Assembly (NCBI RefSeq): GCF_000720425.1
Contig: NZ_JOAJ01000003.1
Location: 744,001-808,000, forward strand
From: Nocardia rhamnosiphila NBRC 108938
Lineage (GTDB): Bacteria; Actinomycetota; Actinomycetes; Mycobacteriales; Mycobacteriaceae
Reading direction: 5' to 3'
DNA length: 64,000 bases
Part shown: piece after piece, positions 39,979 through 48,298 of the stretch
Numbering within the stretch: position 1 is the first letter of the stretch
Layout of the letters: each line of letters starts with the position of its first letter
Position numbers and translations under genes: made by a program
The notes under the pieces: model-generated
The model's database searches: none
The model's input: only the letters and a program-made list of their open reading frames with translations
What the model was told of the DNA's origin: nothing

Positions 39979-40800
39979 ATGGGGAAGTTGGACGGAAGAG
40001 TCGCTGTCGTCACCGGCGGAGCGCGCGGGCAAGGCCGATCGCATGCGGTGACACTGGCCGAGGCGGGCGCCGATATCGTGCTGTGCGATATCGCCGCGCC
40101 GATCGCGAGCGTGCCCTACGCACTGGGTTCGGAAGACGATCTCGCCGAGACGGTGAAGCTGGTCGGCGAAACCGGCCGTCGCTGCGTCCCGGTCACCGCC
40201 GACGTCCGTGATCAGGAACAGCTCTACGCCGTCGCCGACCGGGCCATCGACGAATTCGGCCGTATCGACATCCTCCTGGCCAACGCGGGTATCGCATCGA
40301 ACGCCCTGATCGCCGAAATGCCCGAACAGACCTGGCAGGACATGATCGACGTCAATCTGACCGGCGTCTACCACAGCTTCCGCGCCGTCGTCCCGCATAT
40401 GATCGAGCGCGGCTCGGGCCGCATCGTCGCCACCGCCTCCATCGTCGCCCGCATGGGCGCCCGCCGATCCGGCCACTACGCCGCCGCGAAATGGGGTGTG
40501 GTCGGCCTGGTGAAATCGCTGGCCGAGGAGGTCGCCGAACACGGCATCACCGTGAACGCGGTCCTGCCCTCGGGAGTACAGACCGACATGATCATGAACC
40601 CCGCCACCTACCGCGAACTCATGCCCGACCACGAAAACCCCACCCGCGAGGACGCCATGGCGATGTTCGAGGCCGGGGGCGGGCTGATCCAGCCGGAAGA
40701 AGTGTCCGAACTGATCCTGCTACTGGTCTCCGACTCCGGCGGCCGCTACAACGGTGAAGCCCTCACCATCTCCGGCGGCCTGAGCACCCACACGGTCTGA
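39979..40800 (+). CDS. Mycofactocin-coupled SDR family oxidoreductase
   Basis: 273 residues from ATG 39979 with GGGAGA before it. Cofactor motif TGGARGQG 12-19, Ser154, Tyr167 and Lys171 form the SDR active site. The segment CDIAAPIASVPYALGSEDDLAETVKLV, an insertion after the second strand, is the hallmark of the TIGR03971 group, whose nicotinamide is held tightly and recycled through the peptide cofactor mycofactocin. It probably oxidises an alcohol. No mycofactocin biosynthesis gene is in the window. Confidence 0.88.
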   Translation: MGKLDGRVAVVTGGARGQGRSHAVTLAEAGADIVLCDIAAPIASVPYALGSEDDLAETVKLVGETGRRCVPVTADVRDQEQLYAVADRAIDEFGRIDILLANAGIASNALIAEMPEQTWQDMIDVNLTGVYHSFRAVVPHMIERGSGRIVATASIVARMGARRSGHYAAAKWGVVGLVKSLAEEVAEHGITVNAVLPSGVQTDMIMNPATYRELMPDHENPTREDAMAMFEAGGGLIQPEEVSELILLLVSDSGGRYNGEALTISGGLSTHTV

Positions 40801-40919
40801 TCCACTCTCTCCGGCCCACCAAGCATCTGCACGTCGCGGCAGCGAGCCGACGCCGGACGGCTCGTCATCGCCGGGAAGGTGACGTGCTCATCGAACCACG
40901 GGTACAAAGAGGTGTGCGA

Positions 40920-41366
40920 ATGGCAGATGACAACCGTGTCCAGATCCCACGCTGGCTGAAGCCGATGAATCGGATGATGATCGCCGTCGGCCGGGTCGGA
41001 GTTTCCCTACCCATGACCTTGCTCACGGTGCCCGGGCGGATCTCCGGAAAGCCACGCACCACACCGGTGACCCCGTTCGAATTCAATGGTGCCGAATACG
41101 TTCTGGGTGGTATTCCCGGTGCCGATTGGGTGAAGAATGTGCAGGCCGCGGAGACCGTCGAACTGAAGACGAAACGGAAGACGCGGACCGCGCGCCTGGT
41201 GGAGGTTCCGGCGGCGGAGAGCGAGCCGGTGCTCCGGGAGTTCCCGCGACTCGTACCGACCGGCGTACCGGTCATGATCAAATCCGGGGTAGTGACCAGC
41301 GACGATCCCGATGAGTTCGCCGCCCTGGCGGGCCGCTGTGTGTTGTTCCGGATCGAGAACGTCTAG
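40920..41366 (+). CDS. Deazaflavin-dependent nitroreductase family (Ddn-like) protein
   Basis: 148 residues from ATG 40920, preceded by AAAGAGG. The split-beta-barrel F420-binding fold is seen as LTVPGRISGKPRTTPVTPFEFNGAEYVLGGIPGADWVKNVQAAETVELKTKRKTRTARLVEV, as in Mycobacterium Ddn relatives. It likely reduces a quinone or nitro compound with F420H2. It is 119 bp downstream of the mycofactocin-type SDR on the same strand, possibly one unit. Confidence 0.85.
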   Translation: MADDNRVQIPRWLKPMNRMMIAVGRVGVSLPMTLLTVPGRISGKPRTTPVTPFEFNGAEYVLGGIPGADWVKNVQAAETVELKTKRKTRTARLVEVPAAESEPVLREFPRLVPTGVPVMIKSGVVTSDDPDEFAALAGRCVLFRIENV

Positions 41367-41478
41367 ACAACGCCGCACGACCATTCCACGGTGCCCCACC
41401 GTAGCCGGTAGCCGCCGATGCGAGTTGGGCGCACGCGGACAAGCACACTGCCGGGTGCGCTCATGTCGACGCCCCGTT

Positions 41479-41500
41479 CCCGGCGTCCTGAGACGCCGGG
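41479..41500 (-). terminator. Hairpin downstream of DUF397 gene
   Basis: Perfect 9-bp arms CCCGGCGTC and GACGCCGGG with a 4-nt loop lie 8 bp after the DUF397 stop, without a T-run. It is probably a terminator-like structure shared with the convergent Ddn-like gene. Confidence 0.5.
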
Positions 41501-41508
41501 GGATCATT

Positions 41509-41697
41509 TCAGGCTCCGCTCATGTGGGCAATGAAGGCATCCCAGTCCTCCGGTGCGAAGTCCAGCGCGGGACCTGACGGATCCTTGGAATCCCGGACAC
41601 CGACCCGCCTCGAGCCCAGCCAAGCGACTTCGACACAGTCCCCGCCACCCCCGCTGTACGACGACTTGAACCACTGCACACCCGATAATTCGCCCAT
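41509..41697 (-). CDS. DUF397 domain protein
   Basis: 62 residues from ATG 41697, overlapping the stop of the XRE gene (TGATG). The DUF397 signature is FKSSYSGGGGDCVEVAW and VGVRDSKDPSGPALDFAPEDWDAFI. Small DUF397 proteins are partners of neighbouring XRE/DUF5753 regulators in actinomycetes (AbaA-, WhiJ- or BldB-associated type) and influence development or act like antitoxin-type modulators. The role here is inferred from that pairing. Confidence 0.9.
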   Translation of the reverse strand: MGELSGVQWFKSSYSGGGGDCVEVAWLGSRRVGVRDSKDPSGPALDFAPEDWDAFIAHMSGA

Positions 41698-42572
41698 CAC
41701 TGGTCGTATCTCCTTGCGATTCTCCGTATTCGATCCCGCGAGGTCACCTCATCGAGCGCCGCGAACCGAAGCGTTTCGTATAGTGCGCGAAACCGCGTCA
41801 CATCATCGGAATCCTCGAAAGTCATAGAGCCGATTGCGCCCTCCGAGTGGACTACAGCCGGTTCGCTGTCCGGGAAGTCGAGCACGATGAAAGGCTGGAC
41901 GACATCACCGGTCGGTAACCCGGCGGCGAAGGGCAGCACCCGCAGAGTGACGTTGTCGTGTGTGCTCGTATCGGCGATTGCCCGGCACTGAGCCGCCATG
42001 ACCCGCTTCGAACCAACCACCGTGTGCAACACATTCTCGTGCAACAAGTACTCCATCCGGGCTCTCGAGCGGCGCTGCGCGAGCCGTCGCTGGCGCTGCA
42101 TCCGCATTTCTACCCGGCTGTCGATCTGCTGCTCGGGGTCGTCCGGCGCGTAGGCGCGGTAGATCGCTTTGGCATAGTCGGCCGTCTGAAGAAGGCCAGG
42201 GATCACAAGCGGTTGGAAGAACCGGAAATCGGTGGCATAGGCCTCAAGCTCGAGATAGGAACTGAATCCCTCGTGCATAAAGTGCCGATAGTTCTGCCAC
42301 CAGACCTTCGTATTCGATTGCGCCGCAATAGCCATCAAGTATTCGGTGCGATCATCGGGCAGATCGAAGTAACGGCAGAGGAATTCGACCTCCCGGACCT
42401 TGATCCGCTCATACTGCCCCAGCTCGATCCGGCTCAATGTCGCCCGGCTGAACTCGGTCTCCCGGGCCACCTGTTCCAGCGTCGAACCGCGTGCATGGCG
42501 CGCGTCGCGCAACGCTCTCCCCAGTTGCCGCCGCGGCAGTGTGGTGCCGCTGAGATCCGCCTTGCTCGGCAT
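41697..42572 (-). CDS. XRE-family regulator with DUF5753 domain
   Basis: 291 residues from ATG 42572, which has GGGGAGG before it. The HTH is at about 13-70 (LGRALRDARHARGSTLEQVARETEFSRATLSRIELGQYERIKVREVEFLCRYF). The C-terminal DUF5753 domain covers FFQPLVIPGLLQTADYAKAIYRAY, EYLLHENVLHTVVGSKRVMAAQ and IVLDFPDSEPAVVHSEG. It is translationally coupled to the DUF397 gene and divergent from a pair of hypothetical genes at 42728, 155 bp away. This is a common actinobacterial regulatory module. Confidence 0.92.
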   Translation of the reverse strand: MPSKADLSGTTLPRRQLGRALRDARHARGSTLEQVARETEFSRATLSRIELGQYERIKVREVEFLCRYFDLPDDRTEYLMAIAAQSNTKVWWQNYRHFMHEGFSSYLELEAYATDFRFFQPLVIPGLLQTADYAKAIYRAYAPDDPEQQIDSRVEMRMQRQRRLAQRRSRARMEYLLHENVLHTVVGSKRVMAAQCRAIADTSTHDNVTLRVLPFAAGLPTGDVVQPFIVLDFPDSEPAVVHSEGAIGSMTFEDSDDVTRFRALYETLRFAALDEVTSRDRIRRIARRYDQ

Positions 42573-42727
42573 CGTGCCTCCCCTGTTTCTCAACGAATCG
42601 CCCGGCGTTTCTCAGTTCGAGAACAATCGTAGGCAGGTACCGGGAAACGTGCTGCGACTTCCCATCGATCCCGTGACGGCCTCCCGCCGACCCACGCCGA
42701 GTCTGTGACCTGCAGCAACATAGTCGC

Positions 42728-43033
42728 ATGTCCGAGAGATACGGAAGTCGTTGTCGCAAAGACGCTTTGCCGACGGCCTACGGCAACGCCGAGACACACG
42801 CACCGACGCGCCACACCGAATGCGACGGCCGGCTGGCCGTCTGGCGGCTCGATCGCGAGGCGATCCAGATCCTGGAGGTGCGCGAGACTTCCGGTGTGGG
42901 CGTGCCCCTGCCCGACCACACCTGCACCGACCTCGCGGATATGCGCGAGCGGTTCCCCGAGTACACCCGCCTGTGGGATGCGATCCGCCACGAGTTCTGG
43001 ACACATACCGTCGCGCGGGGACTGCTCGGATGA
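42728..43033 (+). CDS. Hypothetical protein beside XRE/DUF397 pair
   Basis: 101 residues (MSERYGSRCRKDALPTAYGNAE), with AWRLDREAIQILEVRETSGVGVPLPDHTCTDLADMRERFPEYTRLWDAIRHEFWTH-like soluble helices and strands and a few His/Cys residues. No known family is recognised. It is coupled to the following gene by ATGA overlap, and its promoter faces the XRE regulator. Confidence 0.6.
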   Translation: MSERYGSRCRKDALPTAYGNAETHAPTRHTECDGRLAVWRLDREAIQILEVRETSGVGVPLPDHTCTDLADMRERFPEYTRLWDAIRHEFWTHTVARGLLG

Positions 43034-43608
43034 GCGCTATCCACTACCCCGACGACGAGTCGGTCGCCGAGATCACCGCGCACTTCCTGCCGACCGTACC
43101 CGCCGGATCGCTGCCCGTACTGTTCGGCTTCCGCTTCGACGGCGAGACGATCCACGCCGAATGCGCCGAGGTCGATCCGAGCCGGGGCGTCACGGATCCG
43201 AATCCGATCCATGTGGCGGCCGCCCGGGTGCGTGCCGTCCTCGGTCCCGGCATGTTCGGACTCGGTTTCGTCTTCCTCGTTTTCGCCGATCAACTGAATT
43301 CCCGCGCCGGTACCCGGCATATCCCGGCACCCGTCCGTATCGCCGCGGCGCGACTGCCCGCCGGGTCGGATATTCTCGCGGCCGCCACCATCGATGCCAC
43401 CGGTCGTCAGTGGTGGGCGGTCCGCCCCCACCACTGCGGCGCCGACCCGATACTCCTGCGGTTTCCCGCCGTCGCGCCCCGGGATTGGCGCCTACCCGAA
43501 TCCATCGACGCGTCCCTGTGGACGGCCGCGCTGGCTCTCGACGACACCAACCATCCGCATCTACTGAGGCTGCGGATCACGAACCCGCGCGAACGGACCG
43601 GACTGTGA
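43030..43608 (+). CDS. Hypothetical protein coupled to upstream gene
   Basis: 192 residues from ATG 43030, overlapping the preceding stop by 4 bp. It is soluble with acidic N-terminus (MSAIHYPDDESVAEITAHFLPTVPAG) and a hydrophobic middle (RVRAVLGPGMFGLGFVFLVFADQ). No family is recognised. The tight coupling indicates that the two products work together. Confidence 0.6.
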   Translation: MSAIHYPDDESVAEITAHFLPTVPAGSLPVLFGFRFDGETIHAECAEVDPSRGVTDPNPIHVAAARVRAVLGPGMFGLGFVFLVFADQLNSRAGTRHIPAPVRIAAARLPAGSDILAAATIDATGRQWWAVRPHHCGADPILLRFPAVAPRDWRLPESIDASLWTAALALDDTNHPHLLRLRITNPRERTGL

Positions 43609-43643
43609 GTGCTCCCCGTGTCCGCCGCCACCGCAGCCGGCGC

Positions 43644-44417
43644 TCACCAGGCATCGGCGCGCTCCTCCGTCAACCGGCGCCAGGCCAGCTCCAGCCAGCT
43701 GCCGAAATGGCGGGTGAACTCGGCCGGGGTGGCCGGGCGCACCGTCACGTGGGTTCCGCGTTGTTCGGTGTAGCGGCCGTCACCGGCGATGTCGTGCCAT
43801 TCCAGCAACCGGAGCGGATCGGCATTCGCGTCGAATCGCCCCATCCGGAGCACCGCGCAACCGCCACCGTCGGCCTCTCTCCGGACCAGCCGCCGATACC
43901 GGTCCCGCGCGCGGGTGCGCTGCGGATTCTCGAACTGCTCCGGCCGGGAGTCCACATCGTCGGGATGGAAGGTCTCGGGCCCGGCCGTCCCGGGCGCACA
44001 CCCGGGCAACGCGGTCACCAGCCGGGCCGCCAGTTGCTCCGGCCGCAAGAGTCGCACCTGAATCGACCCGAAGTCATGGGCATTACCGGCCTGGCTCATC
44101 GTCACCGCATGACTCTCGGTGCGCGCGCCCACAATCCGGTAGTTGCGCATATCGCCGCGTCCGGTGCTGCGTTTGTGCGCGACAGTGCCGCCGAAGATCG
44201 CGATATGCATTTTCGAGGTGCCCAGCGTATCCAGGGCCACTTGGATAGTGGCGCGTTCCTCCCGCGTATACCGCTCCCGCACCGCGAGGCGATGCGCCCG
44301 GGCTTCGTCGTTGAAGGCGAAACGGCTGGTGTAGCGCAGTGGGCTGGGGAACCGGTCGTAGGCGTCGCTGTACCACAGCGCCGCGAAATCGTCCGGCTCC
44401 CACGTCCACTCGGACAT
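43644..44417 (-). CDS. espG: ESX secretion-associated protein EspG
   Basis: A 257-residue EspG-family protein, the cytosolic chaperone that holds PE/PPE-like substrates for ESX type VII secretion. Characteristic pieces are EWTWEPDDFAALWYSDAYDRFPSPLRYTSRF at the N-terminus, RERYTREERATIQVALDTLG and the C-terminal WLELAWRRLTEERADAW. It lies downstream of a helical secreted-type effector in the same direction; the ATG is 3 bp beyond the stop of a 39-codon coding remnant. No ESX core (EccB/C/D/E, MycP) or PE gene is in the window. Confidence 0.88.
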   Translation of the reverse strand: MSEWTWEPDDFAALWYSDAYDRFPSPLRYTSRFAFNDEARAHRLAVRERYTREERATIQVALDTLGTSKMHIAIFGGTVAHKRSTGRGDMRNYRIVGARTESHAVTMSQAGNAHDFGSIQVRLLRPEQLAARLVTALPGCAPGTAGPETFHPDDVDSRPEQFENPQRTRARDRYRRLVRREADGGGCAVLRMGRFDANADPLRLLEWHDIAGDGRYTEQRGTHVTVRPATPAEFTRHFGSWLELAWRRLTEERADAW

Positions 44418-44420
44418 CGA

Positions 44421-44540
44421 TCATCCCTCTTTTTCGTTGCGGGACAACAGCTCCCGCGATGTATCGGCGACGTTGCGGTACCGCACCCAGTACCGCGCGG
44501 CCGGCTGACCGAGCGGCTCGTACAGCGAAACTCTCGGCTT
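44421..44540 (-). pseudogene. Coding remnant between ESX effector and espG
   Basis: Directly after the TAG of the effector gene, in the same frame, 39 sense codons (KPRVSLYEPLGQPAARYWV then RYRNVADTSRELLSRN) run to a TGA at 44421 just before the espG start. The composition is protein-like, but there is no good start codon: only GTG 44486 would be in frame and it has no ribosome site. It is most likely the tail of a deleted gene; readthrough of the TAG is the alternative. Confidence 0.4.
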
Positions 44541-45695
44541 CTAGTCGGGGTTGCGTCCGATCACGCCACCGGCGATGGTGGGCGGGATATCGCCCAGCAA
44601 TTCCTCGGTGTTCTCCTGGTTGATCAGATAATCGGGCGTCGAACGCTTCGACTCGTCTTCCTGACCACCACGTCCCGCACCGGCGCCACCCATCGGCATA
44701 CCCGTCATCCCACGGTTGGCCGCCGCGTTCGCCGCGGCGGCGGACGCACCCGCCGGGACGCCGGCGGCGGTATTCGGTGCGCCCTGAACCGTGCGGCCGG
44801 GAGTCTGCGACTCGGGAGCGCCCGGGGAACCGGGAGTTCCCGAAGGTGTACCGCCCGGCGAACCGGGACTTGTTGTCACACCGGCCGGTGTGGTGCCCGC
44901 CGGGACGGTGGGGGCGGCGCCGGTGGGGTCTTCCGTGGACGCGGGGTCGGTGGCGGTATCGCCGGGGTCGGTGGTGGTCGGCTGCGTCGTCTCCTCGCCG
45001 GGGGTCTCGCCCGGCGTCTCGCCCTCCGGAGTCCCCGGCGTCTCGCCCGCAGGCGTCTCCCCTGCTGTACCGGCGGGGCTCTCCGGAGAAGTAGCGCCGG
45101 GGTTCCCGGTGTCGGTGTTGTATCCGCCGGGTGGCGGGGCGGGGATATCGGTGGTGGAGGTGGGACCGACAGGGACGGGAATCACCGGTATCTGGGTATC
45201 GAGTTCCCCGAACCGGTCGACGTACTGGGTTTTCATCGCCACCCGCGCCTGCTCGGTCCGCCGACCGATCTCCTCGTCATGCCAGAACTGGTTCCAATGC
45301 CTGTTGACCCACCCCCCGGCATCCATCGGCTCAGGAATGGCCTTTTTCGTCTCCACGATCGCATCGGCCGCAGCCCGGATCCCGTTCGCCAGCGCTTCGA
45401 GTGCAGGAGTCACGGGGCGGGCATGCTTGTCGATGTAATCCTGGATGGCCTGCTTGGACTGCTCGGCGGCCGGGCCGGACCACGCCTGCGCAAGAGACGC
45501 CTGAGTGGATCGCAGGAACGTTTCGAAACCCTGCTCCCACATCAGTTTCATCAGCAGATACTTCCCTGCCTGACCGGTCGCATCGTTCACATCGAGCGGA
45601 CTGAACGCGCCACTGATCTTGGGGTGATCCCAGCCGTCCGGATGCTCTCCACCCTTCGGAATGGTCGCGTCTTCATACTGCGGTGTGTCGCTCAT
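44541..45695 (-). CDS. Type VII secretion effector-like protein with Pro/Gly/Thr-rich tail
   Basis: 384 residues. The N-terminal roughly 170 residues are helical like PPE/WXG-type substrates (FETFLRSTQASLAQAWSGPAAEQSKQAIQDYIDKHARPVTPALEALANGIRAAADAIVE). Then comes a long disordered stretch of Pro, Gly, Thr and Glu with repeated GETP units (about 190-330), and a C-terminal piece DYLINQENTEELLGDIPPTIAGGVIG that is a shared end of actinobacterial ESX effectors. No toxin domain is visible. It starts 4 bp inside the end of the upstream gene and is chaperoned presumably by EspG. Confidence 0.75.
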   Translation of the reverse strand: MSDTPQYEDATIPKGGEHPDGWDHPKISGAFSPLDVNDATGQAGKYLLMKLMWEQGFETFLRSTQASLAQAWSGPAAEQSKQAIQDYIDKHARPVTPALEALANGIRAAADAIVETKKAIPEPMDAGGWVNRHWNQFWHDEEIGRRTEQARVAMKTQYVDRFGELDTQIPVIPVPVGPTSTTDIPAPPPGGYNTDTGNPGATSPESPAGTAGETPAGETPGTPEGETPGETPGEETTQPTTTDPGDTATDPASTEDPTGAAPTVPAGTTPAGVTTSPGSPGGTPSGTPGSPGAPESQTPGRTVQGAPNTAAGVPAGASAAAANAAANRGMTGMPMGGAGAGRGGQEDESKRSTPDYLINQENTEELLGDIPPTIAGGVIGRNPD

Positions 45696-46162
45696 GCCGG
45701 CCCACCAAGAAAGGCATTCAAGTCGACGACCGGGCCGGCAGGCGGCCTTTCCGGCAGGGTCTCGTTCAAAGAATTGAACGCGGCCGCGAACTCACTGTCG
45801 GCCTGCATCATCTGATCTCGCATGATCCGGAAGACGTTCTGAATGTCGTCGACGATCTTGTAATGCTGATCCATGATCTCCCAGACACCGTTGCCATCCG
45901 GGGCACCCTTCGCCTTCACCTTGTAGCGACCGACCATGGCTCGGGCGGACATCAGGTCATCGTTGGCTTCCCCCAGGCCCCAGTGATCCTGCTGAGAGAT
46001 TTCCTCCGCGCTACCTTGAATCCGCACAATCTGATCTTTGAAGAACTGACAGTCGCGTTCAAGGTAAATAAAATCTTCCGGTGTCATCTGCACCGATGCC
46101 TGACCGTTGGTAGCCGCATTGAGCATGTTGGCCATCGGCCGCGGTCCGGGCTCGTCACCCAT
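45692..46162 (-). CDS. ESX-locus hypothetical protein
   Basis: 156 residues, mainly alpha-helical and soluble (PEDFIYLERDCQFFKDQIVRIQGSAEEISQQDHWGLGEANDDLMSARAMVGRYKVKA, with NDDLMSARAM and MQADSEFAAAFNSL). There is no signal peptide. It overlaps the effector gene by 4 bp and is co-transcribed, so it is probably a helical partner, as WXG100 and similar small proteins pair with larger substrates. No WxG motif is present (there is HWGLG). Confidence 0.65.
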   Translation of the reverse strand: MGDEPGPRPMANMLNAATNGQASVQMTPEDFIYLERDCQFFKDQIVRIQGSAEEISQQDHWGLGEANDDLMSARAMVGRYKVKAKGAPDGNGVWEIMDQHYKIVDDIQNVFRIMRDQMMQADSEFAAAFNSLNETLPERPPAGPVVDLNAFLGGPA

Positions 46163-46201
46163 TTCTGTCCTTCCGCAGCATTATTTCGATACTCGGCTTA
46201 C

Positions 46202-46753
46202 TCACGCGCCTGCCGGGATGTTCGGCGCAACCTTCTCAACCAAGTTTCGGGCGAGTTCGCAAGTGTCGAGATGTCCGGTCTTACTGCGAGACGGCGGATT
46301 GGTGAGCAAGAATTCAAGGCTTCCCCCGATAAGTTCAACGTTGACATTGCACGAAGCTTCGACTTGGGCCTTTCCTTGCTGCGAGACGATTGCCGACCGT
46401 CCAACGGTCTCGAATTCCAGGGTTCCGGGAAACCCCTGGTCTTTAATCATGTCGAGGGTCATATTAGTGGTGCGGATGGCAGCCGAATACCCATCGGTCT
46501 GTATCCACATGCACCCGTCCCACTTTATCCCGTTCGCACTTGCATCATCCGGCATAGGATCTCGCAGCCCCTCCGACTTCAGGGTCTCCTGTGGGATATC
46601 TGTGCACGGGTCGAACCCGGTAGGCACCTCCGCCGCGACACTCGGCGTATCCGGAGCCGTCGAACCCTTGGTAGCAGACTCACACCCCGTCAGCACCAGC
46701 ACCGCCCCGCCCACCAGCGCGATCAACGCCTTACGCTTCCCCGCGGCCACCAT
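46202..46753 (-). CDS. DUF3558 family lipoprotein
   Basis: 183 residues from ATG 46753 with GGAGG just upstream. Signal peptide and lipobox LTGC (ALIALVGGAVLVLTGCES) predict a lipid-anchored surface protein, followed by DPCTDIPQETLKSEGL and the DUF3558 body with paired cysteines (FDPCTDI, DGCMWIQ, EASCNV, LDTCELA). DUF3558 lipoproteins often stand next to ESX effector genes in Nocardia, where they may help release or surface display; that role is inferred. Confidence 0.85.
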   Translation of the reverse strand: MVAAGKRKALIALVGGAVLVLTGCESATKGSTAPDTPSVAAEVPTGFDPCTDIPQETLKSEGLRDPMPDDASANGIKWDGCMWIQTDGYSAAIRTTNMTLDMIKDQGFPGTLEFETVGRSAIVSQQGKAQVEASCNVNVELIGGSLEFLLTNPPSRSKTGHLDTCELARNLVEKVAPNIPAGA

Positions 46754-47107
46754 CCGACCTCCACCGCCGATACCACCAGTCGTCCGACCCTTGGGGAGGA
46801 CCGGCGTCTCCGCCCCCTGCTGCCGGCTCGCCCAGACGTTACCGGCGCTAAAAACTCGACGCAACCGCCCAAGCCTCCCGGACCTGCACGCATAGTCGAC
46901 GCGCCGGCGGATTCGTCACCCTGCTCACCAACCCGCGTCGGGCGGCGACCAAATCCTTTGAGCGCCTCCGGAACGCGGTGTACCCCACTGCTTCTTGCCC
47001 GCGTAGCAGGTCTGCGGCCTGTCGTGTGGCCTACGTCGAATACCACTCCCACCGGGGCCTACGCTTCTGGCTTGGCACCGTACGACGCCTCCCGCGAGAA
47101 TGCCGGG
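46754..47107. other. 354-bp intergenic region between DUF3558 and FGE-like genes
   Basis: A divergent promoter region. I see no gene, repeat or clear palindrome in it. Open frames across it have no coding character. Confidence 0.5.
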
Positions 47108-48055
47108 GTGACCCATGGTGATCTGACCGCTGCGCGGTGGCGGGAGCTGTCCGACGAATCGGCCATGCGGGTTGCGCGTGCCATAGCCCGCGAGAACAGC
47201 GCGGAGCTTGTCGGTGTTCACTCCCATGAGTACGTCGGCCGGCGACAGCGTATTGCCTTGTTCGACAAGGCGGGTACGCGGTTCTCGCTGGTCCCGGGCG
47301 GTCGGGTACGCCTCGGTTACGACGGGGGCCGGTTCGTCCCGTCGCCCCACCAGGCAGCCGATTTCGCCGCGAGCGCCGAGGAGTACGGTCTACCGGCGAT
47401 CACGGAGTTCGTCGACACGACGACCTCACCGGATCGGATAGTGGAACTTCCAGCGATGTTTGTCGGGGTGGAGGCGCTGGATCCGTGCCTCGTGAGTGTG
47501 CCGGCCGATGATCCGCGGGTCCTCGAGTTGATCGCCGAATCCGGCGCTCGGCCCGGCGCCACCGTCGTGCTGTCGGGCGCGGACGGAGGCCTGAAAGTCG
47601 AGTTCGACGAGCTGGGGCAGGTGCGCCATGCCCAAGTGGTCGAACAGGTTTCCTACGAACAGGCGTTGCGTGCGACGGCCGCGCTGGGAGTTCGGGCGAG
47701 CACTCCGGACGAGTGGGAGTACGCCTGCGGCGCCGGAGCCTCCACCCTGTTCCGCTGGGGTGACGACAGCTTGGACGGCGGCTATCCGTTCGATCATTCG
47801 GCAGGGCCACACCGGGAGGCGAACCTATGGGGTCTGATGATCGGCCAGGATCCGTATCGGCACGAGTTCACCACCGAGCCGGCCGTCGTCTGTGGTGGTG
47901 ACGGGGGCAGCGCCACCTGCGGCGGCGCCGGGTTCTTCCTGGGGTGGCTCACGTTGGCGACCGCCTACCGTGACAGAGATTTCGGGGCGTGGCTCGAATC
48001 GGACGACCGGTACGTCACCGAACTACTCATCCGGCCGGTCGCCGAGTTGATTTGA
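47108..48055 (+). CDS. Formylglycine-generating-enzyme-like (SUMF1-fold) protein
   Basis: About 315 residues from GTG 47108 (the start is uncertain; no clear ribosome site). The C-terminal part contains RASTPDEWEYACGAGASTLFRWGDD, the hallmark of SUMF1/FGE-fold proteins, and then NLWGLMIGQDPYRHEF and CGGDGGSATCGGAGFFLGW. The N-terminal 150 residues are not typical. It stands alone with no sulfatase or kinase gene, so it may be a ligand-binding or peptide-modifying member of the superfamily; activity cannot be claimed. Confidence 0.6.
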   Translation: MTHGDLTAARWRELSDESAMRVARAIARENSAELVGVHSHEYVGRRQRIALFDKAGTRFSLVPGGRVRLGYDGGRFVPSPHQAADFAASAEEYGLPAITEFVDTTTSPDRIVELPAMFVGVEALDPCLVSVPADDPRVLELIAESGARPGATVVLSGADGGLKVEFDELGQVRHAQVVEQVSYEQALRATAALGVRASTPDEWEYACGAGASTLFRWGDDSLDGGYPFDHSAGPHREANLWGLMIGQDPYRHEFTTEPAVVCGGDGGSATCGGAGFFLGWLTLATAYRDRDFGAWLESDDRYVTELLIRPVAELI

Positions 48056-48144
48056 GGGCTTCGCACGTTCGTTGATATCCCGCAGCGCGGTGTCCCGAGA
48101 GCATGTGGTGATGATGGCCCACTTGCGAGTGCGGCGATTACTAC

Positions 48145-48177
48145 GCCTATTCACCGCAGATTCTGCGGTGAATAGGC
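48145..48177. terminator. Hairpin between FGE-like gene and mgtE
   Basis: A perfect 15-bp stem (GCCTATTCACCGCAG and its complement) with 3-nt loop lies between the ends of two convergent genes, with no T-run. It may end transcription or be a palindromic element. Confidence 0.5.
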
Positions 48178-48298
48178 CTTCGATTCCCCGCACGGGCCTC
48201 GCCGCGCTGTCGACGAACGAGCGCACCGCGAACCATCATTCCCATGGCAAACACGCCGGACCGCGCCGAGCGCCGAACTCGACCCGACGCTGCCCCGC

